From positions 3,086,136 through 3,150,135 of the forward strand of contig JAWPMR010000001.1 in NCBI GenBank assembly GCA_033344815.1: 64,000 nt of DNA, in the 5' to 3' direction. The notes below the pieces were generated by a model that searched no databases, had not been told where the DNA came from, and saw only the letters and a program-made list of their open reading frames with translations. The translations under genes were made by a program, and so were the position numbers. Below are positions 54,209-63,251 of this stretch, one piece after another. Origin of the DNA: Paracoccaceae bacterium. Lineage in GTDB: Bacteria; Pseudomonadota; Alphaproteobacteria; Rhodobacterales; Rhodobacteraceae. The first letter of the stretch is position 1, and the number at the start of each line of letters is the position of its first letter.

Positions 54209-56551
54209 TTATTCGCCGTAAGGAACCCAGATGTTCTTGATTTCTGTTGAGGCTTCGAGGAATTCCTTGCCTTGGCCTGCGCTGCCCATCCAGTTGCGGA
54301 ACATGCCATTGTTGACCCAAGTACGTTTGAGGTTGCCGGCACTGGCCTGTTCGATTGGCCCGCTCAGAGGTTGATCGCTGAAAGACCAAGCGGAATCGAT
54401 GTCCATATGTGCGGCCATATGCGACGCAATATCCGCATGTGGTCCGGTTAAGATATTGACGACACCGGCTGGAACATCCGAAGTTTCCAATATTTGAATG
54501 AAGTCTGTCGCAGCGAGCGGGAAAGTCTCGGATGCAACAAGGATGATCCGATTTCCCATGGCCATAGCCGGTGCCATGCAGGAGATCAAACCAAGTAGGG
54601 GGGCTTCGTTTGGGCATATGGCTGCGATCACGCCAACGGGTTCTTTCATTGCCAAAGCGACGCCGCGCATGGGCACGCCGTGGATGTGGCCGTCATATTT
54701 GTCGGCCCAAGCTGCATAGCTGAAAAGTCGGTGAATTGTGGCTTCGACTTCCTTGTCGCCTTGTTTGCCGCCCGTCATATTGTTCAACCGTTTTGCAAAT
54801 TCATCCGCGCGGGCCGAAAGGTTTTCCGCCAAGTAGTAGAGGATTTGGGCACGCAGATGTCCGGTGGTTCTGGACCATCCTTTGGCGGCTTGTGCAGCCT
54901 CAACTGCGTTCCGCAGATCCTTGCGATTGGCCAATGAAACATGGCCAAGCAAGTCGCCCGATTTACCCCAAACAGGGGCAGAGTAACCGCCATCGGGACG
55001 GGACTGTTTTCCGCCAACGTAAAGTTTTGCAGTCCTGTCTATTGGGTTCGCGATCATGCTTTTGCCCGAAAACGGTTTGAGAGGCTTCAGTGGTTTTTTC
55101 ACACCCTTGCGACGTGTATATCCCGCAAGCCCTTCCCATCCGCCTTCACGCCCAAAGCCGCTCTCACGCACGCCGCCGAAACCCGCTGCGGCATCCATCA
55201 GATTGGTGCCGTTGATCCATACAATACCGCTGGCGAGCTTTGGGGCGATATCGAGGGCAAGGTTGATGTTTTCGCTCCAGACAGTGGCGGCAAGCCCGTA
55301 GCGGGTGTTGTTGGCTAATGCGACTGCATCGCTCGGTGTGCGGAACGTGGTTGACACTAACACAGGGCCGAAAATCTCTTCTTGCATCAGCCGATCTGCG
55401 GGGTTCAGGCCAGTGATCAGCGTGGGCGGGTAAAAGCTACCTTCAACGGGTAAATCCGTAGCCGCCACGTAGGTGGTGCCAGCGGTGTTTGAGGCCACTA
55501 TATCGGAAATCGTCTTGAGTTGTGCGGGATCTACGATTGCACCGACATCTATGCTCTTGTCCAGTGGATCACCTATACGCAGTTTGTCCATCCGCGCGCG
55601 TAGTTTGGCGTAAAAAACCTCCGCAATGGGTTCATGTACCAATAGCCGTGATCCGGCACAGCAGACCTGACCCTGATTGAACCAGATCGCATCGACGAGC
55701 CCTTCTACGGCGCTGTCCAGATCCGCATCATCAAAAACGATATAGGGCGACTTTCCACCCAGTTCGAGCGTCAAGGCTTTGCCGCTGCCAGCAGTAGCTT
55801 CACGTATGCGACGACCTACTGCGGTTGAGCCGGTGAAGGCCAGTTTATCCACCTCGGCAGCAACGATCATTTCACCGACAGCACCATCACCGGTGACAAT
55901 ATTCACTACCCCTTTTGGCAAACCCGCCTGACGGCAGATGTCCGCAAAAAGCAAAGCTGTAAGAGATGTGTATTCAGCGGGTTTCAGTACAACTGTATTG
56001 CCCATCGCGAGGGCGGGCGCGATTTTCCAAGCCAGCATCAAAAGTGGAAAATTCCATGGGATAATCTGTCCGCAGACCCCAAGCGCTTCGCGGTCTGGCA
56101 GTTCTTCTTCCATCAGCTGGGCCATCCCTGCGTGAAAGTAGAAATGCCGTTGTGCCAGCGGGATATCAATGTCTCGGGCTTCACGGATCGGTTTGCCATT
56201 ATCGAGCGTTTCCAGCACGGCAAAGAGACGGCTGTGTTTTTGCAAAAGACGGGCAATTGCGTAAAGATAGCGTGCCCTGCCGTGGCCTTTCAGGCCTTCC
56301 CATTTGGATTGTGCGCGCCGGGCTGCGTCGACTGCGGCGTCGACATCCGCCTGTGTGGCTTGCGAGAGTGTTGCGAGCACGTCGCCTGTGGCTGGATTGC
56401 GGCTCTCAAAGCCCTGTCCGGGGGCAGTGTGGCTACCGTCAATAAAATGACCAAATTGCCCGTCCTGATCTGCGATCCAATTTCGGGCCTCTGTCGCGCT
56501 TTCTGGTGCGACGCCATAGTCCATCGTTTCAAATATCTCGGAGACGGTCAT
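54209..56551 (-). CDS. Two-domain aldehyde dehydrogenase (ALDH16 type)
   Basis: 780 residues. The first ~490 form a complete ALDH: GQIIPWNFPLLMLAWK, FTGSTAVGR, general base Glu263 in LELGGKSPY, and NQGQVCCAGSRLL with catalytic Cys297/298. The remaining ~270 are a shortened second ALDH-like domain (VAICPNEAPLLGLISCMAPAMAMGNRIILV) with no catalytic cysteine. This domain order is that of ALDH16; a bacterial member from Loktanella has a known structure and is active, while animal forms are not. The physiological aldehyde is unknown. Follows deoC by 23 bases on the same strand. Start at 56551 with AAAGGG upstream; a TTG six codons earlier is also open. Confidence 0.88.
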   Translation of the reverse strand: MTVSEIFETMDYGVAPESATEARNWIADQDGQFGHFIDGSHTAPGQGFESRNPATGDVLATLSQATQADVDAAVDAARRAQSKWEGLKGHGRARYLYAIARLLQKHSRLFAVLETLDNGKPIREARDIDIPLAQRHFYFHAGMAQLMEEELPDREALGVCGQIIPWNFPLLMLAWKIAPALAMGNTVVLKPAEYTSLTALLFADICRQAGLPKGVVNIVTGDGAVGEMIVAAEVDKLAFTGSTAVGRRIREATAGSGKALTLELGGKSPYIVFDDADLDSAVEGLVDAIWFNQGQVCCAGSRLLVHEPIAEVFYAKLRARMDKLRIGDPLDKSIDVGAIVDPAQLKTISDIVASNTAGTTYVAATDLPVEGSFYPPTLITGLNPADRLMQEEIFGPVLVSTTFRTPSDAVALANNTRYGLAATVWSENINLALDIAPKLASGIVWINGTNLMDAAAGFGGVRESGFGREGGWEGLAGYTRRKGVKKPLKPLKPFSGKSMIANPIDRTAKLYVGGKQSRPDGGYSAPVWGKSGDLLGHVSLANRKDLRNAVEAAQAAKGWSRTTGHLRAQILYYLAENLSARADEFAKRLNNMTGGKQGDKEVEATIHRLFSYAAWADKYDGHIHGVPMRGVALAMKEPVGVIAAICPNEAPLLGLISCMAPAMAMGNRIILVASETFPLAATDFIQILETSDVPAGVVNILTGPHADIASHMAAHMDIDSAWSFSDQPLSGPIEQASAGNLKRTWVNNGMFRNWMGSAGQGKEFLEASTEIKNIWVPYGE

Positions 56552-56574
56552 GGCCAAGGGCCCTTTCAATCATA

Positions 56575-57579
56575 TCAGCTGGTCGGATGACGGTAGCTTG
56601 CGGAATAGTTTCCGGTGACGTGATGTTCCAATTGGCGTTCAATGTCATTCAAGAGAGATGAGGCCCCGAAACGGAACAGATCTGGTCGCAACCAGCGGTC
56701 GCCCAATTCTTCCTTCATCATGGCGAGGTACGTGATCGCGTCCTTGGCTTTGGAAATGCCGCCCGCCGGTTTATACCCTACGCGAAATCCAGTGTGCTCA
56801 TAATAGTCTCGGATGGCGCGGAGCATCACCAAAGTAACTGGGAGGGTCGCGTTCACGCTTTCCTTGCCGGTGGAGGTTTTGATGAAATCCGCCCCGGCCA
56901 TCATGCAGATCATCGATGCGCGCGCCACGTTACGCAAAGATCCCAATTCGCCAGTGGCAAGGATGGCTTTTACATGTGCCTCCCCGCAAGCGCGGCGAAA
57001 CGCGCACATCTCATCATAAAGGGCCTGCCAATTGCCCGACAAGACATGGCGGCGGGAAATCACAATGTCGATTTCGGCGGCACCGGCTTTGACGCTTTCC
57101 TCGATCTCGGCAATGCGCAGATGCAGGGGAGAAAGACCCGCCGGGAAACCGGTGCTCACGGCTGCAACGGGGATGCCGGATCCCTCCAGCGCGCGCAACG
57201 CCGCCGGGATCATATCGTGATAAACGCAGACTGCCCCTGTGGTAATCGGCCCCATGTCCAAGGCGTCCAGCAATGGCTGCGTCACAGGTTGGCGCGCTTT
57301 TGCACAGAGCCTTGCGACCCGATCTTCGGTGTCATCGCCCGACAAGGTTGTCAGGTCAATACAAGTCACAGCGCGCAACAGCCATGCGGCCTGATTCTGC
57401 TTTTTGACCGACCGTCGGGCGGGGAGATTGGCGGCACGCCGTTCAATGGCCGAGGTGTTTGCTTGCAGCGCACGCACCCAATCCATGTCCAAAGCCATAC
57501 CGGGGTTTCTGGGTTCGGTCACTTGCGGCACAGGATGGCTGGTCACGGGCGAGAGCGGTTTATGGGTTTGGCTGAGCAT
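56575..57579 (-). CDS. deoC: Deoxyribose-phosphate aldolase
   Basis: 334-residue class I aldolase that splits 2-deoxyribose 5-phosphate into glyceraldehyde 3-phosphate and acetaldehyde. The Schiff-base lysine is in ADFIKTSTGKESVNATLPV, a second catalytic lysine in VGYKPAGGISKAKDA; VISRRHVLSGNWQALYDEM and AILATGELGSL are also diagnostic. The N-terminal ~70 residues are an extension over E. coli DeoC. The start at 57579 is decided by AAGGA seven bases upstream; ATGs at 57600 and 57630 lack a site. First gene of a pair with ALDH16. Confidence 0.94.
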   Translation of the reverse strand: MLSQTHKPLSPVTSHPVPQVTEPRNPGMALDMDWVRALQANTSAIERRAANLPARRSVKKQNQAAWLLRAVTCIDLTTLSGDDTEDRVARLCAKARQPVTQPLLDALDMGPITTGAVCVYHDMIPAALRALEGSGIPVAAVSTGFPAGLSPLHLRIAEIEESVKAGAAEIDIVISRRHVLSGNWQALYDEMCAFRRACGEAHVKAILATGELGSLRNVARASMICMMAGADFIKTSTGKESVNATLPVTLVMLRAIRDYYEHTGFRVGYKPAGGISKAKDAITYLAMMKEELGDRWLRPDLFRFGASSLLNDIERQLEHHVTGNYSASYRHPTS

Positions 57580-57775
57580 TGCGGCATCCTTGGGGAGCAT
57601 CTGGTCAAATTCGCATGGGTTGTGCGTCATGGCAAGCGCATAGCCGGAGGAGGATGCAGCGCATTTTGCACGTCTACTATGATAAAAAACCCATGCGTTT
57701 CTCTGTGTTTTGAGATGTGTCGCGGGGTCTCAGCGATGATTTTTCAGGCAAAAATATCAAATAGCGCTTTGCTTT

Positions 57776-57826
57776 TGCGAATTAGTCGCATTTGGCTTGA
57801 CTTCTTGCGAATGGTTCTCATATTCG
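57776..57826 (+). promoter_or_regulatory. Metal-transporter promoter with two palindromic boxes
   Basis: TGCGAATTAGTCGCA (57776-57790) is a 5-5-5 perfect inverted repeat. A second 19-base imperfect one, with arms CGAAT / ATTCG, lies at 57808-57826. Between them is a -35 TTGACT (57797-57802); a -10-like ATATTC follows at 17 bases (57820-57825). The boxes flank and overlap the promoter as Fur-family (Mur/Fur/Zur) operators would. The predicted transcript start falls on the ATG of the next gene, which has no Shine-Dalgarno, so the mRNA may be leaderless. Confidence 0.5.
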
Positions 57827-57831
57827 TTAAT

Positions 57832-58821
57832 ATGGATAAACCAAACTCTTCTTTTTATGTGACGCGACGCAGCCTGTTTGCCGGGCTCAGCGCGTCCGCG
57901 CTTTTGATCGGCCAACCGGCCTTGGCACAAACCACGGGACAAACCAGTGTTGTCGCAACCACCGGTATGATCGCGGATGCGGTACGGCGCGTTGGCGGTG
58001 ATCTGGTATCGGTGAAGGCCTTGATGGGCGCGGGCGTTGATCCGCACGCCTATCGGCAGACGCGCAGCGACATTGTTGCCATGACGCGCGCTGATCTGGT
58101 GTTCTGGCACGGGCTCTACCTGGAAGCGCAGATGGAGAGCTTTTTTGAAGACCTGAGTCGCAAGGGTCGTGTTGTGCCCATCGCCGAGGGGTTGCCAAAG
58201 GACCAATTGTTGTCGCATGCGGACTATGACGGGCGATATGATCCGCACGTCTGGATGGATCCGGTCCTGTGGCGTGAAGTTGTCACTGCCGTTACCAGCG
58301 AGTTGAGCGTTTTGCGTCCCGGGGATGCCAAAGCATTTCGCGCCAATTCACAGGCGTTTGCATCTGAACTTGATGATTTGGCGGAATATGCTCGGACGTC
58401 TCTTGCCAAGGTTCCCAAGGAAAAGCGTGTTTTGCTGACAGCACATGATGCCTTCAGCTACTTCGGTCGCGCGTATGATTTCGAAGTGATCGGCATTCAG
58501 GGGATCTCAACCGAAAGTGAGGCGGGGCTGAACCGCATTTCAGAGCTTGTCGACGTTCTGGTGTCCCGCGACATCGGTGCCGTGTTTGTCGAAACCTCCG
58601 TGTCTGACCGCAACATGCGCGCTTTGATCGAAGGAGCTGCTGCACAGGGCCACATGGTAAGCATCGGGGGGGCTTTGTTCAGCGATGCGATGGGTGCCGA
58701 TGGCACTTACGAGGGGACGTATCTGGGCATGATTGATCACAACGTCACGACGATTGCGCGCGCGCTCGGAGCAGATGTCCCAGAGGGCGGTCGTCTGGGC
58801 AAGCTGGCGGCAGGGAGCTGA
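57832..58821 (+). CDS. Metal ABC transporter substrate-binding protein, Mn-type (SitA/MntC-like)
   Basis: 329 residues: signal region with TRRSLFAG (twin-arginine-like), then a cluster A-I metal-binding fold. Ligands align with those of Mn2+ proteins: His72 (VDPHAYRQ), His139 (YDPHVWMDP), Glu228 (GISTESEAG) and Asp285 (ALFSDAMG). The third ligand is Glu rather than the His found in ZnuA, and there is no His-rich loop, so manganese (or ferrous iron) is likelier than zinc. The long open frame upstream, antisense to deoC, is not part of it. First of four genes with 1-3 base gaps or overlaps. Confidence 0.9.
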   Translation: MDKPNSSFYVTRRSLFAGLSASALLIGQPALAQTTGQTSVVATTGMIADAVRRVGGDLVSVKALMGAGVDPHAYRQTRSDIVAMTRADLVFWHGLYLEAQMESFFEDLSRKGRVVPIAEGLPKDQLLSHADYDGRYDPHVWMDPVLWREVVTAVTSELSVLRPGDAKAFRANSQAFASELDDLAEYARTSLAKVPKEKRVLLTAHDAFSYFGRAYDFEVIGIQGISTESEAGLNRISELVDVLVSRDIGAVFVETSVSDRNMRALIEGAAAQGHMVSIGGALFSDAMGADGTYEGTYLGMIDHNVTTIARALGADVPEGGRLGKLAAGS

Positions 58822-58822
58822 T

Positions 58823-59629
58823 ATGAACATTGCACTGGCAACAAGCGACGGCGCGATAACCGCAGAAAACATCCATCTGTCGAACCCATTGGAGGTTCGC
58901 GGCCTGACCGTATCCTATGGGCAAAAACCCGCAGTTTTTTCGGTGGATATGACCATTGTCACCGGCTCCATGACCGCGATCATCGGGCCGAACGGTGCCG
59001 GCAAGTCGACATTGCTAAAAGCTGTTCTTGGGATCATCGACCCCCTAGCGGGTCAGACGACCGTGTTTGGCAGGCCCGTCGCACAGAGCCGCGATCGGAT
59101 TGCATACGTACCGCAGCGCGCCAGTGTAGATTGGGATTTTCCGACGCGTGTGATCGATGTCGTCTTGATGGGTTTGTATCGTGAACTTGGTCTTCTAGGT
59201 CGCGTGACTTCCGCGCATCGTGACAAGGCAAGGGATTGTCTTGTGCGCGTCGGCATGGAGGGTTTCGCAACACGACAGATCGGCCAGCTTTCGGGCGGTC
59301 AACAGCAGCGTGTTTTCCTTGCGCGTGCTCTGGCGCAGGACGCAGACCTTTATTTGCTCGATGAACCCTTTGCGGGAGTTGATGCCGCCACTGAAAAAGC
59401 GATTATTGCGGTGCTGAAGTCGCTGCGCGATGCGGGCAAAACAGTTGTGGCCGTGCATCATGATCTGAGCACAGTGCATGAGTATTTCGACCATGTTTTC
59501 CTGATCAACAAGCGCCGCGTCGCCGAAGGACCAGTGCAAAGCACCTTCACCGAGGAAAATCTGCAATCCACCTATGGAGGTCGCCTCGCGGGCGCACAGG
59601 TGGATCAATTGAGTGGAACGCTGGGCTAA
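58823..59629 (+). CDS. Metal ABC transporter ATPase (SitB-like)
   Basis: 268 residues with Walker A GPNGAGKST, Q-loop YVPQRASVDWDFP (the SVDWDFP variant is typical of Mn/Zn transporters), signature LSGGQQQRVFLARAL, Walker B LYLLDEPFAGVD and switch His (VAVHHDLS). Powers uptake by the two permeases downstream. ATG at 58823 lies one base after the preceding stop and has GGGAG five bases upstream; the longer open frame inside the binding-protein gene is ignored. Confidence 0.94.
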   Translation: MNIALATSDGAITAENIHLSNPLEVRGLTVSYGQKPAVFSVDMTIVTGSMTAIIGPNGAGKSTLLKAVLGIIDPLAGQTTVFGRPVAQSRDRIAYVPQRASVDWDFPTRVIDVVLMGLYRELGLLGRVTSAHRDKARDCLVRVGMEGFATRQIGQLSGGQQQRVFLARALAQDADLYLLDEPFAGVDAATEKAIIAVLKSLRDAGKTVVAVHHDLSTVHEYFDHVFLINKRRVAEGPVQSTFTEENLQSTYGGRLAGAQVDQLSGTLG

Positions 59630-59632
59630 GCC

Positions 59633-60838
59633 GTGCTTCTTGACGCCGTGTTACTTCAACTTGGGTACAACGCGACCCTTGTGACACTGGGTGCGATGCT
59701 GTTGGGCATGGCCGCCGGCGTAGGGGGTACATTTCTTTTCTTGCGCAAGCGCGCACTTGTCAGTGACGCGATTGCGCATGCGACGCTTCCAGGCGTGGCA
59801 TGCGCCTTCATGGTGATGGTGGGATTGGGCTGGGATGGGCGAAACCTGATTGGATTGCTGATCGGCGCTGGCGCTTCCGCCGCCATCGGGCTTTTGTGTG
59901 TCAGTTGGCTCAGTACAAAAACCCGCCTCGCCGAGGACGCAGCGATCGGCGCGGTATTGTCTGTATTCTTTGGGATGGGGATCGTCGGCCTGACGATTAT
60001 TCAATCCATGACATCGGGCCAACAGGCTGGGCTCGAAGGGTTCCTGCTTGGATCAACGGCGGGCATGTTGCGCAGTGATGCTCTGATTATCGCTGTTTCG
60101 GCCGGATTGACCCTTACATTGGTCATGCTCTTGCGCCGCCCCCTGACGCTAGCGTCCTTTGATCCGGAATACGCGTCTGCGGCAGGACAGAATGTGGCGC
60201 GTACGGATTTAGCGATGATGGCTATTGTGCTGGCGGTGACAGTTGTCGGCCTTAAAATCGTGGGCCTGATCCTGATCGTCGCATTGCTCATTATCCCACC
60301 GGTGACGGCGCGTTTCTGGACAGAGCGCACGGATCATGTTGTGTTGATATCTGGTCTGTTGGGCGGTCTGTCAGCTTACATCGGGGCGTCGTTTTCTGCA
60401 GCATTGCCTGACCTCCCCACGGGACCGATCATTGTTCTGGTCGGGTTCGCCTTCTTCATGCTTTCCCTGATGCTAGCGCCGAAGCGCGGTGTGCTGGCTG
60501 CTGTTCTGAAACATCGCAAATTCCAGCATCGTGTGCATCTGCGCCAGGGTCTGTTGGCTCTGGCGCAAGGCCAACCAATTTATGAAAAACTGACATTGCG
60601 CTTGCTGAGAAGGGCCGGGTGGGCATTGCCGGACGGAGTGCCCACGGCTGAAGGGCGCGGGCGCGCAGGTAAGGCGCTGTTGGATGAAACGCGGTGGCAA
60701 CTGATCCGGCGTGACCCGAGTTTTGAGGCTGCTGCAGCCCATTATGACGGGCTGACACCAATTGAGACTGTCCTGACCCCGGATCAGATCCATGAGATCG
60801 ACCGGCGTATTCCCGCACCACAGGGCTTGCGCGGATGA
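59633..60838 (+). CDS. Metal ABC transporter permease with C-terminal extension (SitC-like)
   Basis: 401 residues from a GTG three bases after the ATPase stop. About eight transmembrane helices (residues 8-275) with RKRALVSDAIAHATLPGVACAF and VVGLKIVGLILIVALLIIPPVTAR, the conserved coupling and core motifs. Uniquely among the two permeases, it has ~120 extra cytosolic residues (about 280-401) predicted helical, with LRRAGWALPDGVPTAEGRGRAGKALLDETRW that resembles a winged-helix/DtxR-like fold. Possibly a metal-sensing regulatory domain. The second permease overlaps by four bases. Confidence 0.9.
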   Translation: MLLDAVLLQLGYNATLVTLGAMLLGMAAGVGGTFLFLRKRALVSDAIAHATLPGVACAFMVMVGLGWDGRNLIGLLIGAGASAAIGLLCVSWLSTKTRLAEDAAIGAVLSVFFGMGIVGLTIIQSMTSGQQAGLEGFLLGSTAGMLRSDALIIAVSAGLTLTLVMLLRRPLTLASFDPEYASAAGQNVARTDLAMMAIVLAVTVVGLKIVGLILIVALLIIPPVTARFWTERTDHVVLISGLLGGLSAYIGASFSAALPDLPTGPIIVLVGFAFFMLSLMLAPKRGVLAAVLKHRKFQHRVHLRQGLLALAQGQPIYEKLTLRLLRRAGWALPDGVPTAEGRGRAGKALLDETRWQLIRRDPSFEAAAAHYDGLTPIETVLTPDQIHEIDRRIPAPQGLRG

Positions 60839-61764
60839 GCGGTTCGGAATTTGTACCTCTGTCCCTGACGCCTTTGCTTATTGGGATCTGTGTGGCCATT
60901 GCCTGTGCCTTGCCGGGCAACTTTCTGGTGCTGCGTCGTCAGGCCCTGATTGGTGATGCGATCAGCCATGTCGTACTGCCGGGGATCGTGGTTGCATTTT
61001 TGATTACCGGGGTGATTGCCGCCTGGCCCATGCTGCTGGGCGCTGCGGGCGCGGCTCTCGTGGCGGTTGCCGCGATTGAGGCAATCCGGCGTTTGGGCAA
61101 GATTGAGCCGGGGGCGGCGATGGGCGTTGTCTTCACGACCATGTTTGCGGGCGGTGTTCTGCTGCTGGAACAGTCCGATACGTCCTCTGTGCATCTTGAT
61201 GTGGAACACGCCCTTTTTGGCAACCTTGAAAGCCTGATCTGGTTGGATGCCTCTGGTTGGGGCTCCCTCCTGGATCCTGAAGCCTTGAGGGGGTTGCCGG
61301 TTGAATTGCCCCGTATGATGGCCGCCTTGGTTGCCGTGGCGTTGTTTGTTTTCGTGTTTTGGCGACCTCTGAAAATCTCAACCTTTGACGAAGGCTTTGC
61401 ACAGACAATCGGCATGCGGACGCAGCCGCTTGGTCTGGGGCTGGTTGTTATTTCGGCGGTTTCGGCAGTTGCTGCATTTGATGCCGTCGGCAGTATCATT
61501 GTGATCGCGATGTTCATCTGTCCGCCCGCCGCCGCGCGTCTGATGACCAACCAACTGGAGCACCAGGTGGCCTGGTCCGTGGGTTTTGCGACGATGGCGG
61601 CCGTGCTGGGGTATGTCGCGGCGGGATATGGGCCGATCTGGCTTGGGTTTGCATCGTCCGTTTCCGCGGCGGGGATGATTGCGAGTGTGTCCGGCATTAT
61701 TTTGGCCGCCACTGCGATCTTCGGGCCATACCGAAAACAAGGTGGCAGCACGCAGAAATTTTGA
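60835..61764 (+). CDS. Metal ABC transporter permease (SitD-like)
   Basis: 309-residue second permease; LVLRRQALIGDAISHVVLPGIVVAFLITG and AVAAFDAVGSIIVIAMFICPPAAARLM are the family motifs. It has no C-terminal extension. Its start overlaps the first permease by four bases (ATGA), so the two are co-translated and probably form a heterodimeric channel. Last gene of the transporter operon; 74 bases separate it from the allantoinase fusion. Confidence 0.92.
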   Translation: MSGSEFVPLSLTPLLIGICVAIACALPGNFLVLRRQALIGDAISHVVLPGIVVAFLITGVIAAWPMLLGAAGAALVAVAAIEAIRRLGKIEPGAAMGVVFTTMFAGGVLLLEQSDTSSVHLDVEHALFGNLESLIWLDASGWGSLLDPEALRGLPVELPRMMAALVAVALFVFVFWRPLKISTFDEGFAQTIGMRTQPLGLGLVVISAVSAVAAFDAVGSIIVIAMFICPPAAARLMTNQLEHQVAWSVGFATMAAVLGYVAAGYGPIWLGFASSVSAAGMIASVSGIILAATAIFGPYRKQGGSTQKF

Positions 61765-61838
61765 GGCGCGAAAGATACGAATTGAAACCCGTGACACGAC
61801 GGTAGAGAGTAGTAACGATTTGCCATAGGAGAACCCTA

Positions 61839-63251
61839 GTGAACCGTTACCCTCGTGATTTTTCAGGCTATGGTGCCCACCCACCCGACGCCAAATGGCC
61901 AAATGACGCGCGCATCGCGGTTCAGTTCGTCGTGAACTATGAAGAAGGCGGGGAGAACTGCCTGTTGCATGGCGATGATGCCTCTGAGGCGTTTCTATCC
62001 GAAGTGATTGGCGCGCAGCCTTGGCCGGGTCAACGGAATTGGAACATGGAGTCAATGTACGATTACGGTGCGCGTGCCGGATTCTGGCGCCTGCATCGAC
62101 TGTTTACGAGCGCGAATATCCCGGTCACGGTTTACGGCGTTGCAGCTGCTCTGGCACGCGCGCCCGAGCAGGTCAAAGGCATGCAATCGGCAGGCTGGGA
62201 AATAGCGAGCCACGGGTTGAAATGGATCGACTACAAGGAACATACCGAGGCAGAGGAAGGCGCGGACATGATGGAAGCGATACGCTTGCATGGTGAAGTG
62301 ACGGGGGAAAGTCCGCGTGGATGGTACACCGGGAGGTGTTCGATGAATACCGTGGCGCTTGCGGCTGAGACGGGCCAGTTTGAATACATATCCGACACTT
62401 ACGATGATGATTTGCCCTATTGGCGCAAGTTTGGACGCCGCAACCAACTGATCATTCCGTATACTTTGGATTGCAATGACATGCGTTTTGCAACCGCTCA
62501 AGGGTTCAATGCGGGCGATCAATTCTTCACCTATTTGCGGGATGCTTTCGACGCGCTTTATGCTGAAGGCATTGCAGGTGCGGGCAAGATGATGTCCGTA
62601 GGCCTGCATTGCCGCTTGATCGGCCGCCCGGGGCGGATACAGGCGCTGCGCCGGTTCATTGACTATATCCAAAGTTTTGAAGGGGTATGGTGCCCGCGTC
62701 GTATCGATATTGCTGAACATTGGCGCAAGGTGCACCCGCCAAAAAACCGCCCGCGCCCGTCGACGCTCAAGAAGCCAGATTTCATTGAGAAATTCGGAAA
62801 CATCTTCGAGCATTCGGAGTGGCTTGCCGAGCGCGCATTCGACCTTGAGCTTGGTCCCGCCCATGATACTGCCACCGGGTTGCATTCCGCGATGGCGCGC
62901 ATGTTTCGCAGCGCCACGCTGGAAGAACGCATGGACGTTTTACGCGCACACCCTGATTTGGCGGGCAAGCTTGCGGTGGCGAAGCGATTGACTGCTGAAA
63001 GTTCGGGCGAACAGGCCAGTGCTGGATTGGATGGGCTTACGGACGACGAAAATGCCACATTTGAAAAACTCAATACCTCTTATATGCAAAAACACGGGTT
63101 CCCTTTCATCATAGCTGTGAAAGATCACAACAAAGCAGGTATCTTACGCGCCTTTAAGAGACGGCTGGCGCAGGAGACTGATGCAGAATTTGATGAAGCC
63201 TGTAGACAAGTTGAGCGTATTGCAGAGATTAGGCTGGAAGCTGTTCTATGA
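61839..63251 (+). CDS. puuE: Allantoinase PuuE fused to OHCU decarboxylase UraD
   Basis: 470 residues in two parts. Residues 1-305 are the polysaccharide-deacetylase-fold, cofactor-independent allantoinase (YPRDFSGYGAHPPDAKWPNDARIAVQFVVNYEEGGENC, SMYDYGARAGFWRLHRLF, GWYTGRCSMNT). Residues about 310-470 are an OHCU decarboxylase domain (MARMFRSATLEERMDVLRAHPDLAGKLA, TSYMQKHGFPFIIAVKDHNKAGIL). Fusion joins the step making S-allantoin to the step opening it to allantoate. Read from a GTG with AGGAG seven bases upstream. No other urate or allantoin genes lie in the window. Confidence 0.92.
   Translation: MNRYPRDFSGYGAHPPDAKWPNDARIAVQFVVNYEEGGENCLLHGDDASEAFLSEVIGAQPWPGQRNWNMESMYDYGARAGFWRLHRLFTSANIPVTVYGVAAALARAPEQVKGMQSAGWEIASHGLKWIDYKEHTEAEEGADMMEAIRLHGEVTGESPRGWYTGRCSMNTVALAAETGQFEYISDTYDDDLPYWRKFGRRNQLIIPYTLDCNDMRFATAQGFNAGDQFFTYLRDAFDALYAEGIAGAGKMMSVGLHCRLIGRPGRIQALRRFIDYIQSFEGVWCPRRIDIAEHWRKVHPPKNRPRPSTLKKPDFIEKFGNIFEHSEWLAERAFDLELGPAHDTATGLHSAMARMFRSATLEERMDVLRAHPDLAGKLAVAKRLTAESSGEQASAGLDGLTDDENATFEKLNTSYMQKHGFPFIIAVKDHNKAGILRAFKRRLAQETDAEFDEACRQVERIAEIRLEAVL

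Noticed and set aside
56794-57831. Long open frame running in phase into the Mn-binding protein gene
   Set aside because: It is antisense to deoC, has no family character, and the conserved protein begins with a signal region at 57832.
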